From contig NZ_JAGGLN010000001.1 of assembly GCF_017874455.1 (NCBI RefSeq), forward strand, positions 62,001-126,000: a DNA stretch of 64,000 nt, read 5' to 3'. How positions within the stretch are numbered: the first letter of the stretch is position 1; each line of letters begins with the position of its first letter. Below, in pieces: positions 42,656 through 52,143 of this stretch. The position numbers and the translations under genes are program-made. Under the pieces are notes generated by a model. That model was not told where the DNA came from and searched no databases. It saw only the letters and a list, made by a program, of their open reading frames with translations. This DNA is from Methanobacterium aggregans. Its GTDB lineage: Archaea > Methanobacteriota > Methanobacteria > Methanobacteriales > Methanobacteriaceae.

Positions 42656-42713
42656 AAACCTTTAAAACCTACAAGATCAATGTAAGTTGTATTTCAGAAA
42701 CCTTTAAAACCTA
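42656..42713. repeat. Direct repeat AAACCTTTAAAACCTA, two copies 42 bp apart
   Basis: Perfect 16-bp copies at 42656-42671 and 42698-42713 in the divergent region between the zinc-ribbon gene and the next gene. Confidence 0.85.
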
Positions 42714-42797
42714 GAAAACCCATTTTTACTTGTATTTTCTAAAGATTTAAAAAGGTTCTGAATCATTATATTCAAGTGAAAAAACAAATTATAGTAC

Positions 42798-43151
42798 ATG
42801 GTGAATGTTATGGAACAAAATACTAAAAATTCAGAAATAGCTGAAAAAGAATTAAAATCAAGGATGAGACTTTTCAGACAGGCCCTTAAGGATGAGGCTA
42901 AAAAGAACCAGCTTCATGACAGTATAGAGGGTTCTGAAGTTATGATACGATTTGAGATATACCTGCCAACCAAGAATCCTGACAAATTCGTGGACGGACT
43001 GTTCCTTTACATGAACGACGAAGGAAAGATAATGAGTGCAGAATACTACCTCAAAAATTCAGAGGGAATTACAGTAAAAGAACTTGGAGAAAAGGAGTTC
43101 AAAGTAGTTAAAGAATTATTCCAGGATGCATTTTCCCTTGAAGTGGAGTAG
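42798..43151 (+). CDS. Hypothetical protein
   Basis: 117 residues (113 if ATG 42810 is used, which has GGTGA five bases upstream). Charged helical N-terminus (SRMRLFRQALKDEAKKNQLH), then an alpha/beta core (VMIRFEIYLPTKNPDKFVDG, LFLYMNDEGKIMSAEYYLKN) and a C-terminal helix. No catalytic motif, signal peptide or membrane segment. The family is not recognised. Confidence 0.6.
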   Translation: MVNVMEQNTKNSEIAEKELKSRMRLFRQALKDEAKKNQLHDSIEGSEVMIRFEIYLPTKNPDKFVDGLFLYMNDEGKIMSAEYYLKNSEGITVKELGEKEFKVVKELFQDAFSLEVE

Positions 43152-43486
43152 ATACATCCATTTAAAAGAATCATTTGAAAGTTCGATGTTCATTCCATAT
43201 ACGTGACATGTCAGCTCAACTCCAATCAACAAATTGGGAAGTACTCAAAAACTGGCATGTCATTTATATATATTTATAAATTCATAAAATAAGATAAAGG
43301 AAACTTGATAGTTCCTAGAAACTCTGAAAATGTGGATGATCTAATGATTTTTTTAAAGCATCTAGATTAACTGAATCATAATTTAAAAAAACCGCGTTAA
43401 TCACATAATTCCGATTTATACAGATCATAAACTTTTTTCAGTTAAAAGCAACAAAAATATAATTAGAATAAGCATGGAGGACAAAG
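43152..43486. other. Intergenic region upstream of the NYN gene
   Basis: About 335 nt. It holds the palindrome TGACATGTCA (43204-43213), its near copy TGGCATGTCA (43253-43262) and an adjoining TATA element, then AT-rich sequence. No gene is seen. Confidence 0.55.
43204..43272 (+). promoter_or_regulatory. Palindromic sites plus TATA box
   Basis: TGACATGTCA and TGGCATGTCA are 49 bp apart; the second directly abuts TTTATATATA (43263-43272). The layout fits a promoter with two regulator sites just upstream. The implied leader to the NYN gene would be about 190 nt. Confidence 0.5.
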
Positions 43487-43984
43487 ATGCGAAGTTTTGA
43501 AAAATTAAGCTCCCTGAAAGATTATATTCCCTTAAAAAGGACGGAATCTGGGGGTAAAAATATAGGACTCCTTGTTGACGGCCCCAACATGTTAAGAAAA
43601 GAATTCAGTCTTAACCTTGACCTTGTAAGGGACATAATATCTGAATATGGAAATATGAGAATAGGTAAGGTTTTATTAAACCAGTACGCCTCAGACAAAC
43701 TCATAGAAGCCATAGTTAACCAGGGTTTTACACCAATCGTTGTTGCAGGTGACACAGATGTTTACATGGCAGTTGAAGCCATGGAGCTAATTTACAATCC
43801 TAACATTGATATTATTGCACTTATGACTCGTGATGCTGATTTCTTACCAATAATAAATAAAGCCAAAGAAAATGGGAAAGAAACGATAGTTATAGGTGCT
43901 GAACCAGGTTTCAGTGCAGCCCTACAGAACTCTGCAGACAGTGCAATAGTACTAACACCAGAAAGTCATAAAAATCATATCTAG
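43487..43984 (+). CDS. NYN domain protein (TIGR00288-like)
   Basis: 165 residues. Conserved acidic residues of the NYN/PIN-like nuclease fold are seen in GLLVDGPNM (about residue 31), VAGDTDVYMAVEAME and LMTRDADFLPIINKAKENGK. NYN domains are metal-dependent RNases; archaeal members of this type are uncharacterised. GGAGGACAAAG upstream supports the start. The PLP enzyme gene begins seven bases after the stop, so they are likely cotranscribed. Confidence 0.85.
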   Translation: MRSFEKLSSLKDYIPLKRTESGGKNIGLLVDGPNMLRKEFSLNLDLVRDIISEYGNMRIGKVLLNQYASDKLIEAIVNQGFTPIVVAGDTDVYMAVEAMELIYNPNIDIIALMTRDADFLPIINKAKENGKETIVIGAEPGFSAALQNSADSAIVLTPESHKNHI

Positions 43985-43991
43985 GGTTAAA

Positions 43992-45176
43992 ATGCTCATA
44001 GAATCTTCACTTGACGAGGTAAAACGCAGAGAATCTGCCCTGAAAATTATACGATCCAAGGTAGGTTCCAATGGAAGGGAAGCCATCTACGACTTAACAG
44101 GTCATGCAGGAGGATTTCCACTTTTAAAGGAGGACATGGTCCTTCTTGAAACCTATGCAGGACCTGCAGTTTTTGGGGATGAAATTCAGAGGCTTGGAAG
44201 GGAACACCTGGGTGGGGACAAAATTCTGGCCCTCAACAGAACAAGCTCAGGAATACTCGCAGCAGTTCTGGCCCTTGTGCATGATGGAGATGAGATTGTG
44301 CACTACCTTCCCAGATCTCCAGCCCACCCATCAATACCTAGAAGTGCAGAACTTGTAGGTGCCACCTACCTGGAATTTGAGGACATAAACGACTTTGAAC
44401 TTGGAGAAAAAACTGCACTGGTATTCATAACAGGATCAACCATGGATCATCAGGTTGTTGATGAAGCCAATTTCAGGAAGGTTGTTGATATTGCAGCTCA
44501 ATGGAAGGTTCCAGTTTTTGTTGATGATGCTTCAGGTGCAAGGATCAGAACAGCAGTCTACAAACAGCCCAGGGCAATGGATATGGGCGCTGACCTTGCA
44601 GTTACCAGCACAGACAAACTCATGGACGGACCCAGAGGTGGGCTGATGGCTGGAAAAGCTGACATCCTTGACCTGGTCAAATCCAAAGCCCTTCAGTTTG
44701 GACTGGAAGCCCAACCGCCCCTTGTTGCGGGAATGGTCCGTGCACTTGAAAACTTCAGCCCTGAACGTATAGTTGAAGCATTCCACAAGAAGGTTGAAGT
44801 TTACAATGCCCTTAAGGAGGATGTGCCCAGTATCATGGAAACACCCACAGGCTTCATGCTGAAACCTGAAGGATTTAAGGCAGAAGTAAATGCTGCATGT
44901 GTGGAGACATGCCTCAGTGATGAGGATCTGGCCTTCGTATTTGCAATGCTCCTTCTTGACAGGCATTCCATAATAACCATTCCTGCAGTTGGAATGCCAG
45001 GTGCATCAGCAACTGTGAGGATAGATCTTGCATCAAAAGACGCCTCAAGAATCGAAAACCCTGAGCTCATCCATGCATTTAAAGAAACCCTCACGGAACT
45101 TAAAGCAATAGCATGCGATGAAGAAGTGTGCAGGGCAGTTGTGCATCCACATCAGGCCACTCAAAAACAGGACTAA
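43992..45176 (+). CDS. PLP-dependent enzyme, MJ0158/TIGR03576 family
   Basis: 394 residues with the fold type I layout: TGHAGGFPLL, the cofactor region ALNRTSSGILAAVLALV, the Asp in VFVDDASGARI, and the Schiff-base Lys in TSTDKLMDGPRGG (about residue 215). The sequence matches the methanogen MJ0158-type group, related to SelA, but no selenocysteine function is established for it. It is close behind the NYN gene and before the RtcA-like gene, which is separated by 79 nt. Substrate unknown. Confidence 0.82.
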   Translation: MLIESSLDEVKRRESALKIIRSKVGSNGREAIYDLTGHAGGFPLLKEDMVLLETYAGPAVFGDEIQRLGREHLGGDKILALNRTSSGILAAVLALVHDGDEIVHYLPRSPAHPSIPRSAELVGATYLEFEDINDFELGEKTALVFITGSTMDHQVVDEANFRKVVDIAAQWKVPVFVDDASGARIRTAVYKQPRAMDMGADLAVTSTDKLMDGPRGGLMAGKADILDLVKSKALQFGLEAQPPLVAGMVRALENFSPERIVEAFHKKVEVYNALKEDVPSIMETPTGFMLKPEGFKAEVNAACVETCLSDEDLAFVFAMLLLDRHSIITIPAVGMPGASATVRIDLASKDASRIENPELIHAFKETLTELKAIACDEEVCRAVVHPHQATQKQD

Positions 45177-45255
45177 AAACTTAAATGGAACAATTTTTCC
45201 ATTTTTTTTATTCAAAACTTTTTTTTATTCAGTTTACAATATTCTGGTGTTTAAT

Positions 45256-46272
45256 ATGATAGAAATTAATGGAGCCCATGGTGAAGGTGGAGGAGCTCTT
45301 TTAAGGGTTTCTGCAGCACTCTCTGCAGTTAAACTTAAACCATTTCACATGACCAATATACGGGCTGGAAGACCCAAACCAGGACTCATGCCCCAGCACC
45401 TTCACGCACTCAAACTCCTCCAGGACATGAGCAGGGCATCATGCACAGATATCCAGATAGGCTCCCAGGAATTCTACTTCAAACCAGAATCACTTAAAGG
45501 TGGAAATTACACAGTTGACGTGGCAACTGCAGGAAGCACAGCCCTCATACTCCAGGCAGCAATGATACCAGCATCATTTGCAGATGCACCCATCACATTA
45601 ACCCTGAGGGGAGGTACAGATGTGAAATGGGCACCCACAGCAGACTACCTGAAACACGTTACACTGCCCATACTCCGATCCCTGGGATGCAAAGCAGATA
45701 TCCTGATAAAAAGAAGGGGACACTACCCAAGGGGAGGGGGTATAATCGAAGCTGAAATAAATCCCATCAAAAAATTAAAGCCCATAACACTTTTAGAATC
45801 TGAATTTTCCAATATAAATGGGGTTTCACATTCTGTGAACCTGCCTGAGCATGTTGCAGTGAGACAGGCTGAAAGTGCAAAAAAGATACTCAAATCTGCA
45901 GGTTACAGTGCAGATATCAAGATCCAGAACTCCAATGAAGAACTGGGACCCGGATCTGCCATAGTTCTCTGGACAGATGGAAAAACACCTCTGGGTGGAA
46001 GTTCAATAGGGGAGCCAAGAAAAAGAGCAGAACTTGTTGGTAAACTTGCAGCAGAAGAACTTTTAAGCCACATATCAAGTGGTGCGGCCCTGGATCGGTA
46101 CATGGGCGATCAGATCATTCCATATATGGCTATTGCAGGCAACTCTCACATAAAAACAGCACAGCTCACCCAGCACACCCTCACAAACATATACTCTGCA
46201 GAGAAATTCACAGGAAAAAGCTTCAAGGTCATTGGAAGTCTGGGACAGCCCTCAGAAATAGTTGTGGACTAG
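45256..46272 (+). CDS. rtcA: RNA 3'-phosphate cyclase-like protein (RtcA family)
   Basis: 338 residues starting MIEINGAHGEGGGALLRVSA. The four-fold repeated cyclase domain is recognisable (NIRAGRPKPGLMPQHLHALK, VDVATAGSTALILQAAMIP, GHYPRGGG, HVAVRQAESAKKIL). RtcA converts RNA 3'-phosphate ends to 2',3'-cyclic phosphate through an adenylated His. Two positions differ from the forms I remember: EGGGQ-I/L-LR is EGGGALLR, and the His before the DQ in the last domain is Tyr282 (DRYMGDQIIPYMA). The family call is sure; enzymatic activity is in question. The start at 45256 is preceded by GGTG; the longer frame from 45118 is not supported. Confidence 0.85.
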   Translation: MIEINGAHGEGGGALLRVSAALSAVKLKPFHMTNIRAGRPKPGLMPQHLHALKLLQDMSRASCTDIQIGSQEFYFKPESLKGGNYTVDVATAGSTALILQAAMIPASFADAPITLTLRGGTDVKWAPTADYLKHVTLPILRSLGCKADILIKRRGHYPRGGGIIEAEINPIKKLKPITLLESEFSNINGVSHSVNLPEHVAVRQAESAKKILKSAGYSADIKIQNSNEELGPGSAIVLWTDGKTPLGGSSIGEPRKRAELVGKLAAEELLSHISSGAALDRYMGDQIIPYMAIAGNSHIKTAQLTQHTLTNIYSAEKFTGKSFKVIGSLGQPSEIVVD

Positions 46273-46493
46273 AAACTTTGAGGGAAATATAAAAAAAAGA
46301 CCCTTTGAGGTGTAAATCCGGGAAAATCATGTTTATCCAATAACATCTGATAAACATCAAATAAATAATCAATGAATATTTCTAATAGAAGTTCTAAAAA
46401 TCTTAAAATTACTGTTTTTAAAGTAAAATCACTGTTTTTAAAGAAATAAGAAAAATTTAAGGGATATCTACTGTATTTCCCTGTTTTTGGGCA

Positions 46494-47459
46494 CTACTTT
46501 TTGATGTGCACGCATTCTCCTGATATGATCTTGTTGAGGGTTCCATCTTCAAGTTCCAGTATGAGAATACCGTCCTTGTTAATACCCACAGCTTCTCCCT
46601 TCACTGTCCTGCCACGTTTGTGAACTTCAACGTAATTACCAATGGTTTTGGAGAGTATACGCCATTCTTTGAGTATTTCAGGGAATTTTCCCTCTTTGAA
46701 TTCACCGTATATTCTCTCGAAGTTAAGTAGGAACTTCTGTACGAGTTTAACGCTTTGTATCTCCCGTTCAAGTTCAATTTTCAGTGATGTTGCACCGTTT
46801 CTAAGTTCAGGTGGGAACAGATCCACGTCAACGTTCAGGTCAATGCCTATACCCACAACAACGTAGTCCACCTTATCCAGGGTTGCACTTACCTCTGTGA
46901 GTATTCCACAAACCTTTTTATCTCCAATGAGTATGTCGTTAGGCCATTTTATTCCAACATCAAGTTTGCACTCATTTTTAAGGGTTTCGGCCACTGCAAC
47001 ACCTGTTACAAGTGTCAGCTGTGGTGCGTTCATTGGTGGTATTTCAGGTCGGAGTATCATGCTCATCCAGACACCACCCTCTGGTGACACCCATTTCTTT
47101 CCACGCCTTCCTCGGCCCCTGCTTTGACTTTCGGCTACAACAAGGGTCCCCTCTGGAGAACCTTCCTCTGCAAGTTGTTTAGCAACTTCGTTGGTTGAAT
47201 CAACCTTCTTGAAGTAGTGAACTTCATGCCCCATGAACTCGGTTTCAAGGTTCCTTTTAAGCTCATAGGGCAGGAGGAGATTGGGAGTTTCCTTAAGGCA
47301 GTAACCTTCTTTGCCAGATAACTCTATAACATATCCATCATCCTTCAGGGATTCAATTTGATCAAGAACTTCTTCCTTGGAAATATCCAGTTTGGATGCA
47401 ATATCCTCACCTGAAACACAGTTTTCATGCAGGGTCTTTAATATGTTTTGTTTAACCAT
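46494..47459 (-). CDS. birA: Biotin-protein ligase / biotin operon repressor-like
   Basis: 321 residues: an N-terminal winged helix (ILKTLHENCVSGEDIASKLD, ISKEEVLDQIESLKDDGYVI) and the ligase domain with GRGRRGKKW (biotinyl-AMP binding loop, about 114) and KWPNDILI, plus a small C-terminal beta domain. It attaches biotin to the carrier protein of pyruvate carboxylase. The presence of the DNA-binding domain means it may also regulate biotin or pyc genes as E. coli BirA does. It follows pycA by eight bases with AGGTGG as ribosome site, so the two form one operon. Confidence 0.93.
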   Translation of the reverse strand: MVKQNILKTLHENCVSGEDIASKLDISKEEVLDQIESLKDDGYVIELSGKEGYCLKETPNLLLPYELKRNLETEFMGHEVHYFKKVDSTNEVAKQLAEEGSPEGTLVVAESQSRGRGRRGKKWVSPEGGVWMSMILRPEIPPMNAPQLTLVTGVAVAETLKNECKLDVGIKWPNDILIGDKKVCGILTEVSATLDKVDYVVVGIGIDLNVDVDLFPPELRNGATSLKIELEREIQSVKLVQKFLLNFERIYGEFKEGKFPEILKEWRILSKTIGNYVEVHKRGRTVKGEAVGINKDGILILELEDGTLNKIISGECVHIKK

Positions 47460-47467
47460 TTAACCAC

Positions 47468-48958
47468 CTATTTCTCCTCTTTTTGACCAATTGAATGGGC
47501 CATATAATTTGAAACAGCTCCAGAAACAGCTGCAATCTTCTTGGATGGTAAGAATGTTGATTTAAGACGTGCTTCCATTTCTTTATCTGCAATTAAAACT
47601 TTTTCCATATTTTCAGCTATTTCCTGTTTGTGTTCATCCACGAAGTGTGTGTGAAGCTGTGCCTGCCTGAAATGTATGTTATTCATCATGGACTTGTGGA
47701 ATGGAATGGTTGTTTTAACACCGAGAATAACGTACTCAGATAGTGCACGTTTCATACGTGCAATTGCCTCGTTACGTGTTCTTCCCCATACTATGAGTTT
47801 GGATATCATTGAATCGTAGTAGGGGGGTATGGTGTAGTTCATGTAAACACCACTGTCCACACGGACACCAGTACCTCCTGGAGACCTGTAACCTGTGATT
47901 TTACCAGGGTTAGGTGCAAAATCATTTAACGGGTCTTCAGCATTTATACGACACTCTATGGCATGTCCATGGACATGTATTTCATCCTGACTGCAGCAGA
48001 GTTCTCTTCCAGCTGCAATTTTTATTTGTTCCTTCACAAGGTCCACGCCTGTCACGAACTCTGTTATTGGATGCTCCACCTGTATACGGGTGTTCATCTC
48101 AAGGAAGTAGAACTTTCCATCTGAATATATGAATTCAACTGTACCTGCATTTGTGTAACCAATGGATGCAGCTGCCTTAACCGCTGCAGAACCCATTTTA
48201 TCCCGGAGTTCCTCAGTCATGATTGGGGATGGTGCCTCTTCTATCAGTTTCTGATGCCTTCTCTGGATTGAACACTCTCTGTCTGCAACGTGTATGGTGT
48301 TGCCGTGTTCATCTGCAAGTATCTGGAACTCTATGTGCCTTGGTTCCTCTATGTACTTCTCTATGTACACTGTGGAGTCTCCGAAGGCTGAAGCAGCCAC
48401 GGATTTTGTGGACTCTATTGCCCTTACGAGTTCATCCTCCTCGTAAACTGTCCTCATACCTATGCCCCCACCACCTGCAGATGCCTTAACAATTATGGGG
48501 TAGCCTATGGATTCTGCCATGGAAACTGCTTCATCTATACTGCTTATTCCTTTACTGGCACCGGGTACAACAGGAACACCTGCTTTCTGCATGAGCTTTT
48601 TAGATTCGATCTTACTTCCCATTGCATTTATAACTGAACCTTCAGGTCCTATGAGTTTTATGCCGTGTTTTTTACATTCATCTCCAAGGCGGGAATTCTC
48701 AGCAAGGAACCCGTAGCCTGGATGTATGGCTTCTGCACCAGATTTCTCTGCAACATCGATTATCCTGTCGATGTTCAGGTAACTTTTAGCTGGTGCTGGT
48801 TCACCTATGTTGTAGGCTTCATCTGCATACTTGGCAAAAAGTGAGTTATTATCAGCATCTGAATAAACTGCAACACTTTTAACATCCAGTTCTCTGCAAG
48901 CCCTCATTACTCGTATGGCAATTTCGCCTCGGTTTGCAATCAAAACCTTTTTAAACAT
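47468..48958 (-). CDS. pycA: Pyruvate carboxylase subunit A (biotin carboxylase)
   Basis: 496 residues with all biotin carboxylase marks: FKKVLIANRGEIAIRVMRA, IHPGYGFLAEN, the Gly-rich ATP-grasp loop KASAGGGGIGMR, FLEMNTRIQVEHPITE and the carboxylation site region GHAIECRINAEDP. In Methanobacteriales this subunit forms pyruvate carboxylase with PycB, supplying oxaloacetate from pyruvate for biosynthesis; PycB, carrying biotin, is not in this window. The alternative assignment to acetyl-CoA carboxylase is less likely in this lineage, which makes isoprenoid lipids. It heads an operon with birA. Confidence 0.93.
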   Translation of the reverse strand: MFKKVLIANRGEIAIRVMRACRELDVKSVAVYSDADNNSLFAKYADEAYNIGEPAPAKSYLNIDRIIDVAEKSGAEAIHPGYGFLAENSRLGDECKKHGIKLIGPEGSVINAMGSKIESKKLMQKAGVPVVPGASKGISSIDEAVSMAESIGYPIIVKASAGGGGIGMRTVYEEDELVRAIESTKSVAASAFGDSTVYIEKYIEEPRHIEFQILADEHGNTIHVADRECSIQRRHQKLIEEAPSPIMTEELRDKMGSAAVKAAASIGYTNAGTVEFIYSDGKFYFLEMNTRIQVEHPITEFVTGVDLVKEQIKIAAGRELCCSQDEIHVHGHAIECRINAEDPLNDFAPNPGKITGYRSPGGTGVRVDSGVYMNYTIPPYYDSMISKLIVWGRTRNEAIARMKRALSEYVILGVKTTIPFHKSMMNNIHFRQAQLHTHFVDEHKQEIAENMEKVLIADKEMEARLKSTFLPSKKIAAVSGAVSNYMAHSIGQKEEK

Positions 48959-49397
48959 GATATCGTCCTGTGGTGTTTTTTTAGTTCCACTTGTCTTTTC
49001 CTCTGGTTTTAAAACATTTTTTACCTAATAATATTATCTATTTTTAAGTATATTTATTTAATCCTATTTACTTGTATCATGATCCAGTGCAATATTTTCC
49101 CTAGCACTATCCCCATATATTATATATGAAATCAAGTTGGGGTCTGGAAAAAATATACCCAATAGAGAAACATCTCTAATAATATATAATAGGAATTAAA
49201 ATAGATTTTCTAAAAAATACAATTTCTAAGGATATATGAATTAAAGGATATATGAATTAATCTATGAACTCCCTGTAGTTGAGAGGATCATCTAATCAGG
49301 GATCAAAGAGTTAAATCAGGATTAATAAACTAAGTTTTGAGTAAATAAATTAATTAAAATATATCAATTAATTATTCATCAATTAAAAGGTTTTGAA
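48959..49397. other. Divergent regulatory region of pycA and the METTL5-like gene
   Basis: About 440 nt. It includes the odd palindrome CATATAT-T-ATATATG (49114-49128), which could be a promoter or regulator site for pycA, and a perfect tandem repeat of AAGGATATATGAATTA (49228-49259). No gene is visible. Confidence 0.55.
49228..49259. repeat. Perfect 16-bp tandem repeat
   Basis: AAGGATATATGAATTA occurs twice head to tail, at 49228-49243 and 49244-49259, about 140 nt before the METTL5-like gene. Confidence 0.95.
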
Positions 49398-50021
49398 ATG
49401 TTCAAAAAGAAAAAACAGCTTGAGATGATCCTTCAGCAGATCCCGGGACACACAGATCCCAGGGCGGATCTGGAACAGTACTCAACACCATCAAACATTG
49501 CTGCAGACATGCTCTGGAATGCGGCTGCAATTGGGGATCTGGAAGGGTTTAAGGTTGTTGATCTTGGCTGTGGAACAGGAATATTTGCACTGGGTGCAGC
49601 ACTCATGGGTGCATCAGAATCCGTGGGTGTTGATGTTGATGGAAGAGCTTTGAAGGTTGCAGAATCATATGCTTCCAGAATGGGGATTGAAGATAGGGTT
49701 AAATTTGTAGAGGCCAATGTCAAGGACTTTGCTGAACCTGCAGATACCGTGATCCAGAACCCGCCCTTCGGGGCTCAAAAAGCCCATAGCAAGGAAGCTG
49801 ACAGAATTTTCATGGAAAAAGCAGTTCAAACAGCTCCTGTGGTTTATTCATTTCACATGAAGGAGACTGAAAGCTTTGTGGAAAAATTTTTCAACTCACT
49901 GGGCATGGAGGTCACCCACAGATTTTACTACTCCTTCCCAATACCCAGGATCTATGATTTTCACCAGAAGGAAAAGGTCCATGTGAGGGTTGTTGTTTTA
50001 AGGGTTCAAAGGAAGGGTTGA
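49398..50021 (+). CDS. METTL5-family RNA N6-adenosine methyltransferase
   Basis: 207 residues. Rossmann methyltransferase with SAM motif DLGCGTGIFALGAALMGA (about residues 55-72), acidic strand VGVDVDG, and catalytic NPPFGAQKAHSKEADR (about 119-134). This pattern and length fit METTL5-like enzymes, which methylate an adenosine in small-subunit ribosomal RNA in eukaryotes; archaeal homologues probably modify rRNA as well. It is monocistronic by position, with its own 440-nt upstream region, and lies just before the ribosomal operon. Confidence 0.85.
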   Translation: MFKKKKQLEMILQQIPGHTDPRADLEQYSTPSNIAADMLWNAAAIGDLEGFKVVDLGCGTGIFALGAALMGASESVGVDVDGRALKVAESYASRMGIEDRVKFVEANVKDFAEPADTVIQNPPFGAQKAHSKEADRIFMEKAVQTAPVVYSFHMKETESFVEKFFNSLGMEVTHRFYYSFPIPRIYDFHQKEKVHVRVVVLRVQRKG

Positions 50022-50193
50022 AAAAATCCCCTCCAGAATATAAAGATTTAAATAGTAAATGCAACTAATAATATTTTAATATGCTTGGAGGATGAAATAT
50101 AATCTTTTATCTTCTTTAAATAGAGGAAACAATGCCCATCATTCCTCAATTCATCATATAATTCTTTTGTTTAACTGGAAAAAATCCTCCAAA

Positions 50194-50207
50194 TAGTATA
50201 TAAAAGG
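50194..50207 (+). promoter_or_regulatory. Promoter of the SPOUT-ribosomal protein operon
   Basis: TAGTATATAAAAGG places its TATA core (50197-50204) 24-31 nt before the ATG at 50228, so transcription should begin at or next to the start codon. No ribosome site lies between, consistent with a leaderless mRNA. Confidence 0.6.
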
Positions 50208-50227
50208 ATAAAAACAAACATTTAAAG

Positions 50228-51052
50228 ATGGAACAAAATCATATTACTATCTTTATCCCGGCTTCAATCCTAGCTGAAACAAAAGATTTAAGAATAAGAA
50301 CATACAAAGTAGGCCTGATTGGAAGATCTGCAGCCCTATTTAAGGTTGACAGAATCGTGGTTTACAACGATAATTCCCAAAAAGAAGACGTAAAGTTTAT
50401 TAGTGATGTCCTCACTTATATGAATACGCCTCAATATCTAAGAAAACAGGTATTTCCTATAACAAGGGAACTTCGAAACGTTGGCATTCTTCCGCCGCTT
50501 AGAACTCCCCATCACCCAACTGGAGAACTCCATGAAGGTGACTATAGACAGGGATTAACAATTAAAAGAACCAAAAAAGGCACCATAGTTGATATCGGTG
50601 CTGATAAGCTTGCTCTTTGTAAAGAGAAACTCAGCGTAAATAAGGTGCTGAGCTTCAGGGTTTCAAAGCTCGCAAAAGAGATAACCATAGTGCCAGACAC
50701 CCCAGATTTCTATTGGGGTTATGATACAATATCTACTTATAAAAATTTACATGAAAGTATACAATCGCTGAAACCAAAACCTGAATTGGTTATTGGAACA
50801 TCGAGGTATGCAGCGCCCATCACTTCTGTTTTAGACGAAGTAAAAGAACGTTTAAAGGGCTCCAAACACACTGCTATTTTGTTTGGTGGTCCGTATTCAG
50901 GCTTACATGATCTCATTCCCAGCCAGAAGGAAAAGGAACTCATAGATCTTGAAGTTAACACAGTTCCCTCACAGGGGACTAAAACTGTAAGGACTGAAGA
51001 GGCGGTTTTATCAACTTTATCTGTGTTTAACTTGCTCTTAAACTCAGAGTAA
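50228..51052 (+). CDS. SPOUT-class RNA methyltransferase (COG2106/DUF171)
   Basis: 274 residues. The N-terminus ITIFIPASILAETKDLRIRT and the phrase LRTPHHPTGELHEGDYRQG identify the COG2106 (DUF171) group. An OB-like insertion (VDIGADKLALCKEKLSVNKV) precedes the C-terminal trefoil-knot SAM site (TAILFGGPYSGLHDLI). These proteins are thought to methylate uridine in RNA. It lies 51 nt upstream of the uL3 gene and appears to head the ribosomal operon, a position I recall as typical for archaea. It is probably translated from a leaderless end. Confidence 0.85.
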   Translation: MEQNHITIFIPASILAETKDLRIRTYKVGLIGRSAALFKVDRIVVYNDNSQKEDVKFISDVLTYMNTPQYLRKQVFPITRELRNVGILPPLRTPHHPTGELHEGDYRQGLTIKRTKKGTIVDIGADKLALCKEKLSVNKVLSFRVSKLAKEITIVPDTPDFYWGYDTISTYKNLHESIQSLKPKPELVIGTSRYAAPITSVLDEVKERLKGSKHTAILFGGPYSGLHDLIPSQKEKELIDLEVNTVPSQGTKTVRTEEAVLSTLSVFNLLLNSE

Positions 51053-51103
51053 CTCATATTGAATATATTTGGAAACTAATTTGAAAGTAAGGAGGTAAAT
51101 TAA

Positions 51104-52114
<1,011 letters not shown>

Positions 52115-52143
52115 GTTTAACAATTAAGGACAAGTGATTTAAA

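Noticed and set aside
45118..45255. Extended N-terminus of the RtcA-like protein
   Set aside because: The extension overlaps the end of the PLP enzyme gene, lacks a ribosome site, and the family begins at MIEINGAHGEGGG.
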